From: Prosthecobacter debontii
GTDB taxonomy: Bacteria > Verrucomicrobiota > Verrucomicrobiia > Verrucomicrobiales > Akkermansiaceae
DNA length: 63,273 nt
Direction of reading: 5' to 3'
NCBI GenBank assembly: GCA_945873125.1
Contig: CAMCBV010000015.1
Location: forward strand, 1-63,273
The notes under the pieces are model-generated. The model was not told the DNA's origin. It saw only the letters and a list, made by a program, of their open reading frames with translations, and ran no database searches. Shown piece after piece: positions 52,979 through 62,180 of the stretch (position 1 is its first letter; every line of letters begins with the position of its first letter). The position numbers and the translations under genes were made by a program.

Positions 52979-54088
52979 TCAATGCGTCATCGGGTTATCC
53001 CCGGATGCATCTCCGAGGTGTGAGGTATTGGCGGGCAAGAATTTCTTAAAGCGGGTTTTATCGATTGCCTTCATATAAGCTTCCTCAGGGGAGATCATCC
53101 CCTCGCGCAGCTTCGACCAGATCGACTCATCCATGAACTGCATGCCTTCGTTTTTACCGCCGGTAATGACATCATAGAGCTTCTGGGTCGCGCCCTCACG
53201 GATGATCGCCGAGACGGCAGGAGTCGCGAACATGATCTCATGAACCGCCACACGACCGGGCTTGTCCACCCGCTTGCACAAGAGCTGCGCCACCACTCCG
53301 CGCAACGATGCTGCAAGCATGGTGCGGACTTGTGCTTGTTGGTTAGCGGGAAAAACATCGATGATGCGGTCAATGGTTTTGCGAGCGTTGTTGGTATGAA
53401 GCGTTCCGAAAACCAGCAGACCCGTTTCCGCCGCCGTGAGCGCGAGAGAAATGGTTTCCAGATCCCGCATCTCTCCGACCAGAACGATATCCGAATCCTC
53501 GCGTAACGCGGCCCGCAGACCATCGGCGAAAGAAGGGGTTTGGATCGGCACTTCGCGTTGGGTTAAAATCGAATTCTTATTTCTGTGCACAAACTCAATT
53601 GGCTCTTCAACCGTGATGATGTGACGGGAAAAATTCGTATTGATATAGTCAAGCAGTGCGGCGAGCGTGGTCGATTTCCCGGAGCCGGTTGGACCTGTCA
53701 CTAGAACCAAACCTGAACGCATACGTCCGAATTCTTTGACGATTTCAGGGACACCCAGCGATTCCAGAGACATGATCTCTGTCGGAATCAAACGAAACAC
53801 CGCCGCGAGGCCATATTGTTGCTGGAGATAATTGCAACGAAACCGAGAGTCCTCATCCATTTCGTAAGCGAAATCGAGATCGCCGTTTTCCAAATAACGC
53901 TCAAAAGCCTTGGGGTCACAAATTTCCGCCAACATTTGTTTGAAGGATTCACCTTGCAGAACTTCCTCACCTTCGATCGGAACCACTGCGCCGTGGACTC
54001 TTATCTTGGGTGGCTGGCCTTCGGAAAGGTGCAAATCAGAGCCTTTGCTCGCAATCAGCTGTTTGAAGTAGGCATCGATTCTGGCCAT
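52979..54088 (-). CDS. pilT: PilT-type type IV pilus retraction ATPase (first copy)
   Basis: 369 residues, hexameric AAA+/secretion ATPase. N-terminal PAS-like domain (~1-100, LIASKGSDLHLSEGQPPKIRVHGAV, PilT hallmark). The motor has Walker A LVTGPTGSGKSTTLAALLDYIN, the Asp box VEEPIEFVHRNKNSILTQREV, Walker B SDIVLVGEMRDLETISLALTAAETG and the His box FGTLHTNNARKTIDRIIDVFP. The C-terminal AIRAGA-like region is present as SAIIREGATQKLYDVI. Such ATPases drive pilus retraction and twitching; no pilin or PilB/PilC genes lie in the window. It is 45 bp after the second PilT-type gene on the same strand. Confidence 0.93.
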   Translation of the reverse strand: MARIDAYFKQLIASKGSDLHLSEGQPPKIRVHGAVVPIEGEEVLQGESFKQMLAEICDPKAFERYLENGDLDFAYEMDEDSRFRCNYLQQQYGLAAVFRLIPTEIMSLESLGVPEIVKEFGRMRSGLVLVTGPTGSGKSTTLAALLDYINTNFSRHIITVEEPIEFVHRNKNSILTQREVPIQTPSFADGLRAALREDSDIVLVGEMRDLETISLALTAAETGLLVFGTLHTNNARKTIDRIIDVFPANQQAQVRTMLAASLRGVVAQLLCKRVDKPGRVAVHEIMFATPAVSAIIREGATQKLYDVITGGKNEGMQFMDESIWSKLREGMISPEEAYMKAIDKTRFKKFLPANTSHLGDASGDNPMTH

Positions 54089-54133
54089 GTCGAGATTTTG
54101 GATTTGTTAAAAAATGAGGGTGAAGACGAAGCA

Positions 54134-55216
54134 TCACGATTGTAGGAATATTTTCATCTGGGCCTTGTCCTCAGAACGGAAGAGTAAATCTTCAGCGCTG
54201 ATGATTCCCCTGATGTATAGATGCCTCAGGGATTCGTCCATGGTGATCATTCCCACGTGCTTACCCGTTTGCATGATACCAGGCAGCATATAGGTTCTTC
54301 CCTCGCGGATACAGTTCGCGACGGCGGGAGTATTGACCAGCAATTCAGTCGCCAGCGCCCTCGAGGCACCATCAAGGGTCGGCACGAGTTGCTGAGAGAG
54401 AATCCCACGCAGGGATTCGGAAACCATGATTCGGATCTGATCGCGTTGATCAATGGGGAAAACGTCCAAGACCCGGTCCAGCGTCCGCGGCGCATTTCCC
54501 GTGTGCAAGGTGCCAAGCACCAAGTGCCCCGTCTCTGCGGCGGTGAGCGCGAGCTGGATCGTCTCCAAATCCCGCATTTCACCAACCATGATCACATCCG
54601 GATCCTCACGTAGTGCGCCACGCAAGGCTCTCGCAAACGATTCGGTATGTTTGTGTACTTCCCGCTGGTTCACATGACAGCCCTTTGATTCGAAAACATA
54701 TTCAATCGGGTCTTCTAGGGTAAGAATATGGTCTTCCCGGTCCTTGTTGATGAAGTCGATGATGGAGGCGAGCGTCGTCGACTTTCCTGAACCGACAGAG
54801 CCGGTAATTAGAATCAGGCCGTTTTGATAACGTGTCAGTGGAATGATATGCTCAATGGGCAGTCCGATCTCTTCCATCGTGCGCATCTGCGTATTGATGA
54901 CGCGAAACACCATATCGTAACCCAAGCGTTGTTTGACAACGGAGGCCCGATAGCGGCCGTCCGATCCTTGATAGGCAAAGTCAATGTCACCACGCTCTTG
55001 CAGACGGTCCCATTCGTCTTTTCCTAAAAAAGAACGCACCAAGCCCTCAGTTTCCTCGGGCAATAACGGAGGATGATCCGGCCAAATAGGTGCTAAGGCG
55101 CCGAAGCGCCGCCATGCCGGTGGATAGGCCGTTGCGAGATGCACATCCGAGCAATTGTATTCCCGTCCGAGCTTCAAATACTCATCGACATGGTCCAGGA
55201 CTTTGTATTCCGACAT
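54134..55216 (-). CDS. PilT/PilU-type pilus ATPase (second copy)
   Basis: 360 residues, paralogue of the neighbouring PilT. The N terminus includes YKVLDHVDEYLKLGREYNCSDVHLATAYPPAWRRFGALAPIW. Walker A is LITGSVGSGKSTTLASIIDFIN, the Asp box LEDPIEYVFESKGCHVNQREVHKHT, Walker B PDVIMVGEMRDLETIQLALTAAETGHLVLGTLHTGNAPRTLDRVLDVFP. Its C-terminal helix (LLFRSEDKAQMKIFLQS) resembles PilU-like proteins. Two PilT paralogues in tandem often divide retraction between a main (PilT) and accessory (PilU) motor. It is the first gene of the pair. Confidence 0.9.
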   Translation of the reverse strand: MSEYKVLDHVDEYLKLGREYNCSDVHLATAYPPAWRRFGALAPIWPDHPPLLPEETEGLVRSFLGKDEWDRLQERGDIDFAYQGSDGRYRASVVKQRLGYDMVFRVINTQMRTMEEIGLPIEHIIPLTRYQNGLILITGSVGSGKSTTLASIIDFINKDREDHILTLEDPIEYVFESKGCHVNQREVHKHTESFARALRGALREDPDVIMVGEMRDLETIQLALTAAETGHLVLGTLHTGNAPRTLDRVLDVFPIDQRDQIRIMVSESLRGILSQQLVPTLDGASRALATELLVNTPAVANCIREGRTYMLPGIMQTGKHVGMITMDESLRHLYIRGIISAEDLLFRSEDKAQMKIFLQS

Positions 55217-55331
55217 TGAATGAAATTAGGGTTTGGATATTAAAAGGGGACGCGGTGAAGTCGGACTGAAAGCATGAATTTCTCATCAGCAGATCCTGCA
55301 AGAGATGGTAAACCAGAATCGAAATACGGTG

Positions 55332-55736
55332 TCAATATGGGTTAGGTTCATGATTCTTGAACCGGCCGCTTGACCGACCTCTTAGTTGATCCTGCAAATA
55401 ATCTTTGAGGAATTTGGTTGCATAAATTTTAAGCGTCGGTTTGGCCAAAGTAAACAGCAGCAGGAGTAACCCAGTGAACCATCCTCGATGTTTTTTTTCA
55501 CTTTCTTGCTTGGGTTGGCGACGCTTTGAGCGGAAAATTAGGCTGCCTAAAAAACCAACTCCCAGCGATCCGCCCAGCCATTTCAGTGGACTGGACTTGA
55601 GCGAATCCCTGATTCGCAGCGGAATATCCAGTTTCCGTCTGAGCTCCAGATGTGCCAAGCCTAACTCTAATCGGGCAGCTTCAGCTTGCCGAATCAGTTG
55701 TGCGAGCTTGAGCGATTTTTGAGTTGGTTTAGCCAT
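55332..55736 (-). CDS. Small membrane protein, YqjK-like context
   Basis: 134 residues: an N-terminal basic helix (LAQLIRQAEAARLELGLAHLELRRKLD), a short hydrophobic segment (LKWLGGSLGVGFLGSLIF), a basic stretch and a second hydrophobic helix (GWFTGLLLLLFTLAKPTLKI). It overlaps the holin III gene by 43 bp and ends the three-gene unit. Position and style resemble YqjK of the E. coli yqjCDEK cluster, but sequence identity to that family is not evident. Confidence 0.62.
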   Translation of the reverse strand: MAKPTQKSLKLAQLIRQAEAARLELGLAHLELRRKLDIPLRIRDSLKSSPLKWLGGSLGVGFLGSLIFRSKRRQPKQESEKKHRGWFTGLLLLLFTLAKPTLKIYATKFLKDYLQDQLRGRSSGRFKNHEPNPY

Positions 55737-56140
55737 TCGCGGTCTTTTTCAAATTCTTCGCGGGTGATCGGAAAGGATTCAATGTTTTTTGATCTTTTGA
55801 CGACGAGTCGCATAAAGCATGCGATGAGAAGATGCACTCCACCGAGTAAAAAGGCTGCAAAATACCATGCGATATGAAAATACACGGATATCAGCCCAAT
55901 CAAGCCCGCCGTCAAAAGCATCCATGCCGCAATCAGACAAAATGCCAATACGCCCGAAAACATCAGTTTCCTGACAGTCACATCGAGCGCATCCTTCGCC
56001 TCGATCTGCAAAATCCCCATGCGTGAGGCAAGCAAGGCAGGAATCGCCTCTTTCCAATTTTTGGGAAGGCCACCTTCATCCGAAACAGGAGCGTCCCCTG
56101 ACCCGGGGCTTTGTGTTCCTGAAGAATTTTGACTCATCAT
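55694..56140 (-). CDS. Phage holin superfamily III protein (YqjE-like)
   Basis: 148 residues with a polar N terminus, a helix (LASRMGILQIEAKDALDVTVRKL) and two transmembrane hairpins (LMFSGVLAFCLIAAWMLLTAGLIGLISVYFHIAWYFAAFLLGGVHLLIACFML-like). These are typical of the DUF1469/putative actinobacterial holin-X and YqjE family. A cytosolic tail (EFEKDREWLNQLK) follows. Despite the name it is a chromosomal membrane protein, usually beside YqjD/ElaB-type genes, as here. The membrane-stress role is inferred from that set. Confidence 0.82.
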   Translation of the reverse strand: MMSQNSSGTQSPGSGDAPVSDEGGLPKNWKEAIPALLASRMGILQIEAKDALDVTVRKLMFSGVLAFCLIAAWMLLTAGLIGLISVYFHIAWYFAAFLLGGVHLLIACFMRLVVKRSKNIESFPITREEFEKDREWLNQLKNRSSSHN

Positions 56141-56193
56141 TAAATGGGGGAAAATGCCAGAGTGACGGCCAGATCAGTTGAGGTCAAAGGAGA

Positions 56194-56562
56194 TTAACGT
56201 CGCACGATGAGTCCGATCAAAAATCCAACGCCCAGTGCTCCGAGCACGGCTTTGGTTGGATTTTGGCGGATGTAGTCCTCAGCCGTAACATGAATCTCCC
56301 TAGCTCTGACACGGGTTTCATCCCATTGTTGTTGGGCCACTTCTTTCACATGAGTGGCTTTTTCTGTGGCGACAACTTTCAATTGTTCGGCTTTGTGGAC
56401 CGCCGATGCTTTCAGCGCATTTGCGGTTTCAACCGCGCGATCCTTCACATTAGCCGCTTGCTCGCTGGTGGTTTTGGCGAAGTCATTTGCCGCCGCACGA
56501 AGATCGTTTGCGGCTGATGCGACTGCGGTGTCACCCGCATTTGAAAATGGATTTTGATTCAT
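56194..56562 (-). CDS. DUF883 (YqjD/ElaB)-type membrane protein
   Basis: 122 residues. A long Ala-rich amphipathic helix (ASAANDLRAAANDFAKTTSEQAANVKDRAVETANALKAS) is followed by RQNPTKAVLGALGVGFLIGLIVRR, the C-terminal single transmembrane segment that defines DUF883. E. coli YqjD and ElaB carry this tail and bind ribosomes at the membrane in stationary phase. It is the first gene of the three-gene set, 100 bp downstream of dnaA. Confidence 0.87.
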   Translation of the reverse strand: MNQNPFSNAGDTAVASAANDLRAAANDFAKTTSEQAANVKDRAVETANALKASAVHKAEQLKVVATEKATHVKEVAQQQWDETRVRAREIHVTAEDYIRQNPTKAVLGALGVGFLIGLIVRR

Positions 56563-56662
56563 GAGGTTCAGGGGTTCGTTGTTACACGCGCTTAGAGCGT
56601 CTTATCATGCCGAAAGATGACACAAGGTATGAATCTACGCAAGAAGACATTGGGAAAGCTAC

Positions 56663-58114
56663 CTAGCGTCTGAGCTGACTCTCGATACGTTCGATTCGCT
56701 CCTTCAAGCCCGGCTGCTTATGGAGTTCACCAGCTACTTTTTTACATGCATGAATCACGGTTCCGTGATCCCGACCGCCAAATGACTCTCCGATTTCCAT
56801 CAATGAGCTATGTGTCAATGAACGACTCAGATACATCGCCACCTGTCTTGGGAAAGCGATACTTGCCGGTCTGCGACGCGATATCATGTCCGCCATACGG
56901 ACATCGAACATTTCCGCAACCGCCCGCTGAATCCCATCGATACTGACTTGGCGGCTCGCCTCTTCCTGGATGAAATCCCGAAGCAAATACTCGACTTTCT
57001 CCACCGAGACACTCTCGCCAGCCAGCGACGCAAAAGTCGCAACTCTGACCAGTGCACCCTCCAAACGTCTCACGTTTGAACGGATTTTTTCCGCCAGGAA
57101 GATCAGCACGTTTTCATCCACTGAAACTTTCCATTCCAATGACTTTTTCTTCAAAATTGCCATACGGGTCTCAATCTGAGGTGGCTGCAACTCGACAGCT
57201 AGACCACATTCGAAACGAGAAATCAAACGTGGCTCGATACTTTTGATTTCACATGCCGGCCGATCACTCGTCAGAACGACTTGATTGCGACCATCGAGCA
57301 AGGTGTTGAAGGTATGGAAAAACTCTTCCTGAGACCGCTCCTTGCCAGCCAAAAACTGCACGTCATCGATGAGCAAAACATCGGAACTGCGATAACGACG
57401 GCGGAATTTTTCGATATCACCCTTGCGGATTGCCTCAATGAACTCGTTGGTGAAACGCTCGCAGGTCAGATAAATGACCCGCGCGTCCGGGCGACGGCGC
57501 AAAATTTCCTGACCTATCGCGTGCATCAAGTGGGTTTTTCCCAAACCCGATCCACCGTGAATAAAAAGCGGATTGTAACCTACGCAAGTTTTCGACGCGA
57601 CGGCTTCACAGGCCGCATGCGCGAACTGGCTATTGCTTCCCACCACGAATTTAGCGAAGGTGTAGTCGGGATTCAGGCCGGCGGCTTTCGCGCGCTTCTC
57701 AAGCATCTCTTCGGGTAACGCGACGCGGATATCAGGAAGGGCTTTATCTGATGAAAGATCCCCAACCGGGCAAGGCTCAACACTCTCCGCCACCATGATT
57801 TTCACATGATGCATCCCGACATGCACTTCCCCCGCCGCCAGCATCAACTCGGGCAGGTAATTGGTCTCGATCCAGACCTGATGAATCTCACCGGGAACCG
57901 TAACAACGCCCTCACCGCTCGGCGTGCTCTGCCAACCCGCCGCTCCAAACCAACGCTGGAACGCATCACCGCCTATCGACTTTCTAAGGGAGCTTGAAAT
58001 ACGCTGCCACTCCCCCGCCCCATGATCACCCGATTCCATATCGATGTGTTCGGTTTGCTCCGTTGGAGTTTGCGGCATTTTTTTATCTGAGCTGATTGGG
58101 TTCATGGCTGTCAT
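56663..58114 (-). CDS. dnaA: Chromosomal replication initiator DnaA
   Basis: 483 residues with all four domains. Domain I (~30-110: WQRISSSLRKSIGGDAFQRWFGA) is followed by a short linker. The AAA+ domain has TFAKFVVGSNSQFAHAACEAV, Walker A FIHGGSGLGKTHLMHAIG, Walker B VLLIDDVQFLAGKERSQEEFFHTFN, sensor VVLTSDRPACEIKSIEPRLISRFECGLAVELQPP and Box VII-like IRSNVRRLEGAL. The DNA-binding domain has RPASIAFPRQVAMYLSRSLT and the signature FGGRDHGTVIHACKKV. It binds DnaA boxes and opens the origin. The usual neighbours dnaN, recF and gyrB are absent; downstream is the DUF883 operon and upstream the sodium:solute symporter. Confidence 0.97.
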   Translation of the reverse strand: MTAMNPISSDKKMPQTPTEQTEHIDMESGDHGAGEWQRISSSLRKSIGGDAFQRWFGAAGWQSTPSGEGVVTVPGEIHQVWIETNYLPELMLAAGEVHVGMHHVKIMVAESVEPCPVGDLSSDKALPDIRVALPEEMLEKRAKAAGLNPDYTFAKFVVGSNSQFAHAACEAVASKTCVGYNPLFIHGGSGLGKTHLMHAIGQEILRRRPDARVIYLTCERFTNEFIEAIRKGDIEKFRRRYRSSDVLLIDDVQFLAGKERSQEEFFHTFNTLLDGRNQVVLTSDRPACEIKSIEPRLISRFECGLAVELQPPQIETRMAILKKKSLEWKVSVDENVLIFLAEKIRSNVRRLEGALVRVATFASLAGESVSVEKVEYLLRDFIQEEASRQVSIDGIQRAVAEMFDVRMADMISRRRPASIAFPRQVAMYLSRSLTHSSLMEIGESFGGRDHGTVIHACKKVAGELHKQPGLKERIERIESQLRR

Positions 58115-58393
58115 TCGCCGCGTTTCCTAAAGCCCATCTGGGCTCGTCAAACGAGACGGTCGGCAGGGACAATGGACAAGGATTTCCCGGGAGAAAAATT
58201 TTTTAGAAGGGACTCTAACAGATGGCACTGATTCCCTGTATTCCACAAGGGTTCCACGAGATGAAATTTTAAAAACTTGACTCGAATTTTCTTTAGCTTT
58301 TGTGAAACAATCCATCCATCTATCAGATCAAATCGCCGCAAATCCATGATCTACATAGAAAAAAAACTGACAAAGCTGTCACAAAATTTTTAT
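58115..58393. other. dnaA upstream region, no clear origin elements
   Basis: The 279 bp between dnaA and the symporter stop is AT-rich near 58190-58390. Only weak approximations to the TTATCCACA box occur (for example TATTCCACA at ~58237, two mismatches). No box cluster or tandem AT 13-mers stand out, so it probably holds the dnaA promoter but not a recognisable oriC. Confidence 0.4.
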
Positions 58394-60031
58394 TCATTGT
58401 GGCAAATTTGAATCCGTATTCATTTTGCGTTTATCACTGAAGCACAATGCCACTGCCAAGGTCGCCAAAGTACCGGCCATGATGCGCCAAGGGAACTCGA
58501 TCATGGGTAGCCAAGCAGGATTTCGATACAGCATTCCGCCGCCAAACATTTTCCAAAGATCGTTGGGCAGATTGCTCAGAAATGCCACGAAAACGATACC
58601 CGTGATCATGGCGATCAAGTTACCTGTTTCACTACCACGATTTTTCGTGAAGAGCGCGACCATGAAAATTCCGAGCAATGATCCATAGGTGTATCCGAAA
58701 CTACCGAGAATAATCCCGATGATGCTGAGCGATGGATTGTGCGCCTTGACGAATGCTGTCGCCAGACCGACGAAAATGAGAATAAGAGCAAAACCAACGG
58801 TGCTAAGCTTGATGATACGGACGCGCGCGTCATCATTTTCCGGTGTTTTGAACCATCGGAAATGAAAATCTCGGGAGTAACTCGTAGCCAGTGAGTTCAT
58901 GGCGGTTCCAAGAGATCCCATGGTAGTCGCGAGCACACCCGCCACGACGAGCCCACGAAGACCGCCTGGCATCACATCGATTACGAAATAAGGAAAAATT
59001 CGGGTGCTATCGGGCTTGCCGCCAGCCATGGGGAGCGAGGGATCATTGACGATGTGACCATAGTAAACGGATAGCAGAATGCCGATGGTAAGCACCGCAA
59101 AAGTCACGGGAATGTCCGCAAGCCCGGATAGGATCGTGGCGACCGCACTCTGCCGTTTATTCTTCGCCGTTAACATTCTCTGAACCATGTCCTGATCGGT
59201 CCCGTGTGTTGCAAGTGTAACAAACAAGGAGCCGAATAACGCGGCCCAAACGGTGAATTCACTTTCGAGAACACTCTTGATCGCACCCCAAGTTGTGGTC
59301 GATGGAGCGTCGCCTTTCCACTCCCAAAGTTTGAGATCTTGTGGTCCGGTCAGGAAGGATTTTGCCCCTTCCCATCCATTCGGAATATGGCCCAGCAAAT
59401 ACCAAACGGAAAAACCCAGGGCTCCAAAAAGCACCGCAATCTGCAACACATCTGTCCAGATCACCGCCTTGATGCCACCGATCGCCGTATAAGCCGCTGT
59501 CAGGAGCGAAATCACCACCAAGGCTCCACCGGTAAACCAGAACTGTTCCCAATTTGAAAGCGGATCCTCAGGATTAAGTTGGTTCCAAATCACAATCAGC
59601 AATAGGGTCGGGACCCAAAGCCTCGAGCCACTGGCCAATGATCGAGTCAGCAAAAATATCGCGCTGGCCACACGCCGCGTTTTAGGCCCGAAACGCAACT
59701 CTAGGAACTCGTAAATGCTCACGACGTTGTGTTTGTAAAATGCCGGAATGAAAACCGCGCTTACCACAAGGCGCGCAAGGAGATAGCCGATCATCAACTG
59801 CGCATAGGTATAATTCTGTAGGCGAAAGCCCTCGCCAGGAGTTCCGAAAAAAGTGCCGGCACTGATTTCGGAGGCCAGAATCGAGGCCAACACCGCCCAC
59901 CAAGGAATGGATCGCCCGCCAAGCGCAAATTCCGAAACGTCTTTGTTCCTCCGACTGAAATACACTCCAATCGCCATGATGATCGCGAAATACAGTCCAA
60001 TGATCACGAAATCCTTTACCAGCGGAGACAT
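58394..60031 (-). CDS. Sodium:solute symporter (SSS/SLC5 family)
   Basis: 545 residues, about 13-14 transmembrane helices in the LeuT-like arrangement. Family blocks are VSEFALGGRSIPWWAVLASILASEISAGTFFGTPGEGF, the Na+-site-bearing ALASGSRLW region and TAIGGIKAVIWTDVLQIAVLFGAL. THGTDQDMVQRMLTAKNKRQS and GLVVAGVLATTMGSLGTAMNSLATSYSRD are also present. It is closest in style to the SGLT-like group used by PVC bacteria for sugars or sialic-acid-like solutes, but specificity cannot be assigned. It diverges from glgB over ~114 bp. Confidence 0.92.
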   Translation of the reverse strand: MSPLVKDFVIIGLYFAIIMAIGVYFSRRNKDVSEFALGGRSIPWWAVLASILASEISAGTFFGTPGEGFRLQNYTYAQLMIGYLLARLVVSAVFIPAFYKHNVVSIYEFLELRFGPKTRRVASAIFLLTRSLASGSRLWVPTLLLIVIWNQLNPEDPLSNWEQFWFTGGALVVISLLTAAYTAIGGIKAVIWTDVLQIAVLFGALGFSVWYLLGHIPNGWEGAKSFLTGPQDLKLWEWKGDAPSTTTWGAIKSVLESEFTVWAALFGSLFVTLATHGTDQDMVQRMLTAKNKRQSAVATILSGLADIPVTFAVLTIGILLSVYYGHIVNDPSLPMAGGKPDSTRIFPYFVIDVMPGGLRGLVVAGVLATTMGSLGTAMNSLATSYSRDFHFRWFKTPENDDARVRIIKLSTVGFALILIFVGLATAFVKAHNPSLSIIGIILGSFGYTYGSLLGIFMVALFTKNRGSETGNLIAMITGIVFVAFLSNLPNDLWKMFGGGMLYRNPAWLPMIEFPWRIMAGTLATLAVALCFSDKRKMNTDSNLPQ

Positions 60032-60145
60032 GCTCGGAACTTAAAGACCGAGTCAAACGAACCAAGCTTAAAGTTTCATCATGATAAGGCTATTGCCCAT
60101 ACATTTCGCTTTTCGATACATGTCCAAAGTGACAACTTTCCTTCG

Positions 60146-62128
60146 ATGACGGATACCCCAAAACTCGTTCAGGACGATCCGTGGCTGGAGCCTCAGACTC
60201 AAGCGATTCGACGTCGCACCGCTCGCTTCGAGAACACCCTCAAGGAAATCCGGCAACAACACGGCTCTCTCGCCAGCTACAGTCATGCGCACAGGTTTTT
60301 CGGAATTCATTTGGATCCCGCACAAAACCATTGGACCGTCCGCGAATGGTTGCCGGAGGCAAAATCGGTTTCATTGATCGGCGATTTCAACCAATGGAAC
60401 CGGGATACCCATCGGTTGTCAAAATCCGCCAGCGGTGTTTGGGAACTGACCGTTTCCGCCAACACTCTGAAACATGGTGATCAAATCAAGCTCCACATTC
60501 ATGGTGCGGATGACTCCAGTCTTGACCGATTGCCCGCCACCATCACCCATGCCTTCCAGGATCCCGACACTCACGATTTCACCGCACAGGTCTGGTCGCC
60601 ACCACAGCCATATGTGTGGAAAAACACGTTCGATCCCGGACAAATCACCTCACCTTACATATATGAAACCCATGTCGGCATGTCAGGAGAGGAACCGCGG
60701 GTGCATACCTATCTCGAATTTGCCGAGCAGATTTTACCCAGGATCGCCAGAGCGGGCTACAACACGATCCAACTCATGGCGGTTCAGGAACATCCCTATT
60801 ACGGATCGTTTGGGTATCACGTCTCGTCTTTCTTCGCGGCTTGTTCGCGTTTTGGAACTCCTGAGGATCTGAAATATCTTATCGATACAGCACACGGCAT
60901 GGGCATCGCAGTATTACTCGATATTGTACATTCCCATGCAGTGAAAAACATTTCCGAAGGCCTCAACAAACTCGATGGCTCGGATCATCACTATTTCCAC
61001 TCTGGAGGGAAAGGCGAACATCCGCAATGGGACTCGAAATGCTTCGATTATGGAAAACCCGAGGTGCGCCGGTTTCTACTCTCGAATGTTTGCTACTGGC
61101 TTGAGGAATTCCAATTCGATGGCTTCCGCTTCGATGGCATCACCTCCATGCTTTACCACTCCCACGGCAACCGAGCCTTCGGTTCCTATGATGACTACTT
61201 CGGCGATGACGCGGATGAAGAAGCCATCCTTTACCTGAAACTCGCCAATCAACTCATCTCGGAAATTAAGCCGGGCGCAATCGTTGTCGCCGAGGATATG
61301 TCCGGTATGCCCGGCCTGTGCCGACCCAACTCCGAGGGGGGGATCGGGTTCACCCATCGTCTCGCCATGGGGATTCCCGATCACTGGATCAAACTGCTCA
61401 AAGACCAACGTGACGAGGATTGGAACTTGGATGAACTCTGGGGCGTCCTCAACAATCGACGCCATGGCGAGGCCACCATCGCCTATGCCGAATCCCACGA
61501 CCAGGCCCTTGTCGGAGATAAGACGATCGCGTTTCGCCTGATGGATCAGGAAATGTATTGGCACATGGCCCAGAACGACACCCATCCGGTGGTCGAGCGT
61601 GGGATCGCCCTCCATAAAATCATTCGGCTCATGACTCTCGCCTTCGGTGGCGAGGGTTGGCTCAATTTCATGGGTAATGAATTCGGGCATCCGGAGTGGC
61701 TAGACTTTCCACGCGAGGGAAATGATTGGTCTTATCATTACTGCCGCAGGCAATGGTCGCTGCTGGATCATCCCGAACTCAAATATAAGTGGCTTGCCGA
61801 ATGGGACCGGGATCTGATTGCACTGGCCAAAAAGCGCAAACTTCTTCAGGCGCCTCCTGCCAACCTGCTCCAAATTGATCATTCGAACAAAATCATCATC
61901 GCGGAGCGCGCCAATCTGATTTTTGTGATCAATCTCTCACCCGACAAATCCATTTTCGGTTACGGCATCAGTCCTCATAACAAAAAAACTCATCAACTCC
62001 TGCTCGATTCCGATGCAAAACCCTACGGAGGTCACGCCCGCATCGATCCAAGCGTCAACTATCCCATCCACCCAGACGGGCAAATCAAATTCTACAGCAC
62101 TTCTCGCAGCGCGATGATTTTGGGCTGA
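60146..62128 (+). CDS. glgB: 1,4-alpha-glucan branching enzyme, eukaryotic type (GH13_8)
   Basis: 660 residues. An N-terminal CBM48 module (REWLPEAKSVSLIGDFNQWNRD) precedes the (beta/alpha)8 barrel. That has YIYETHVGMSGEEPRVHTYLEF and YNTIQLMAVQEHPYYGSFGYHVSSFFA, then the nucleophile region FQFDGFRFDGITSMLYHSHG and the acid block VVAEDMSGMPGLCRP. AYAESHDQALVGDKTIAF and the C-terminal FMGNEFGHPEWLDFPREGN complete the set. These spellings (ITSMLYHSHG, EDMSGMP, AESHDQALVGD) are those of plant and yeast branching enzymes rather than the usual bacterial GlgB. It introduces alpha-1,6 branches into glycogen. The gene diverges from the symporter gene; no other glg genes are nearby. Confidence 0.95.
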   Translation: MTDTPKLVQDDPWLEPQTQAIRRRTARFENTLKEIRQQHGSLASYSHAHRFFGIHLDPAQNHWTVREWLPEAKSVSLIGDFNQWNRDTHRLSKSASGVWELTVSANTLKHGDQIKLHIHGADDSSLDRLPATITHAFQDPDTHDFTAQVWSPPQPYVWKNTFDPGQITSPYIYETHVGMSGEEPRVHTYLEFAEQILPRIARAGYNTIQLMAVQEHPYYGSFGYHVSSFFAACSRFGTPEDLKYLIDTAHGMGIAVLLDIVHSHAVKNISEGLNKLDGSDHHYFHSGGKGEHPQWDSKCFDYGKPEVRRFLLSNVCYWLEEFQFDGFRFDGITSMLYHSHGNRAFGSYDDYFGDDADEEAILYLKLANQLISEIKPGAIVVAEDMSGMPGLCRPNSEGGIGFTHRLAMGIPDHWIKLLKDQRDEDWNLDELWGVLNNRRHGEATIAYAESHDQALVGDKTIAFRLMDQEMYWHMAQNDTHPVVERGIALHKIIRLMTLAFGGEGWLNFMGNEFGHPEWLDFPREGNDWSYHYCRRQWSLLDHPELKYKWLAEWDRDLIALAKKRKLLQAPPANLLQIDHSNKIIIAERANLIFVINLSPDKSIFGYGISPHNKKTHQLLLDSDAKPYGGHARIDPSVNYPIHPDGQIKFYSTSRSAMILG

Positions 62129-62180
62129 GCAGATAAAATCGAACCATGAAACTCCTTAACACAACCCTAACCCCCGCAAC

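Noticed and set aside
55694..56140. Prophage remnant suggested by the holin-family label
   Set aside because: Holin superfamily III (YqjE-like) proteins are ordinary chromosomal membrane proteins, and no phage genes are present.
58115..58393. oriC beside dnaA
   Set aside because: No cluster of DnaA boxes or AT-rich repeats; matches have two or more mismatches.
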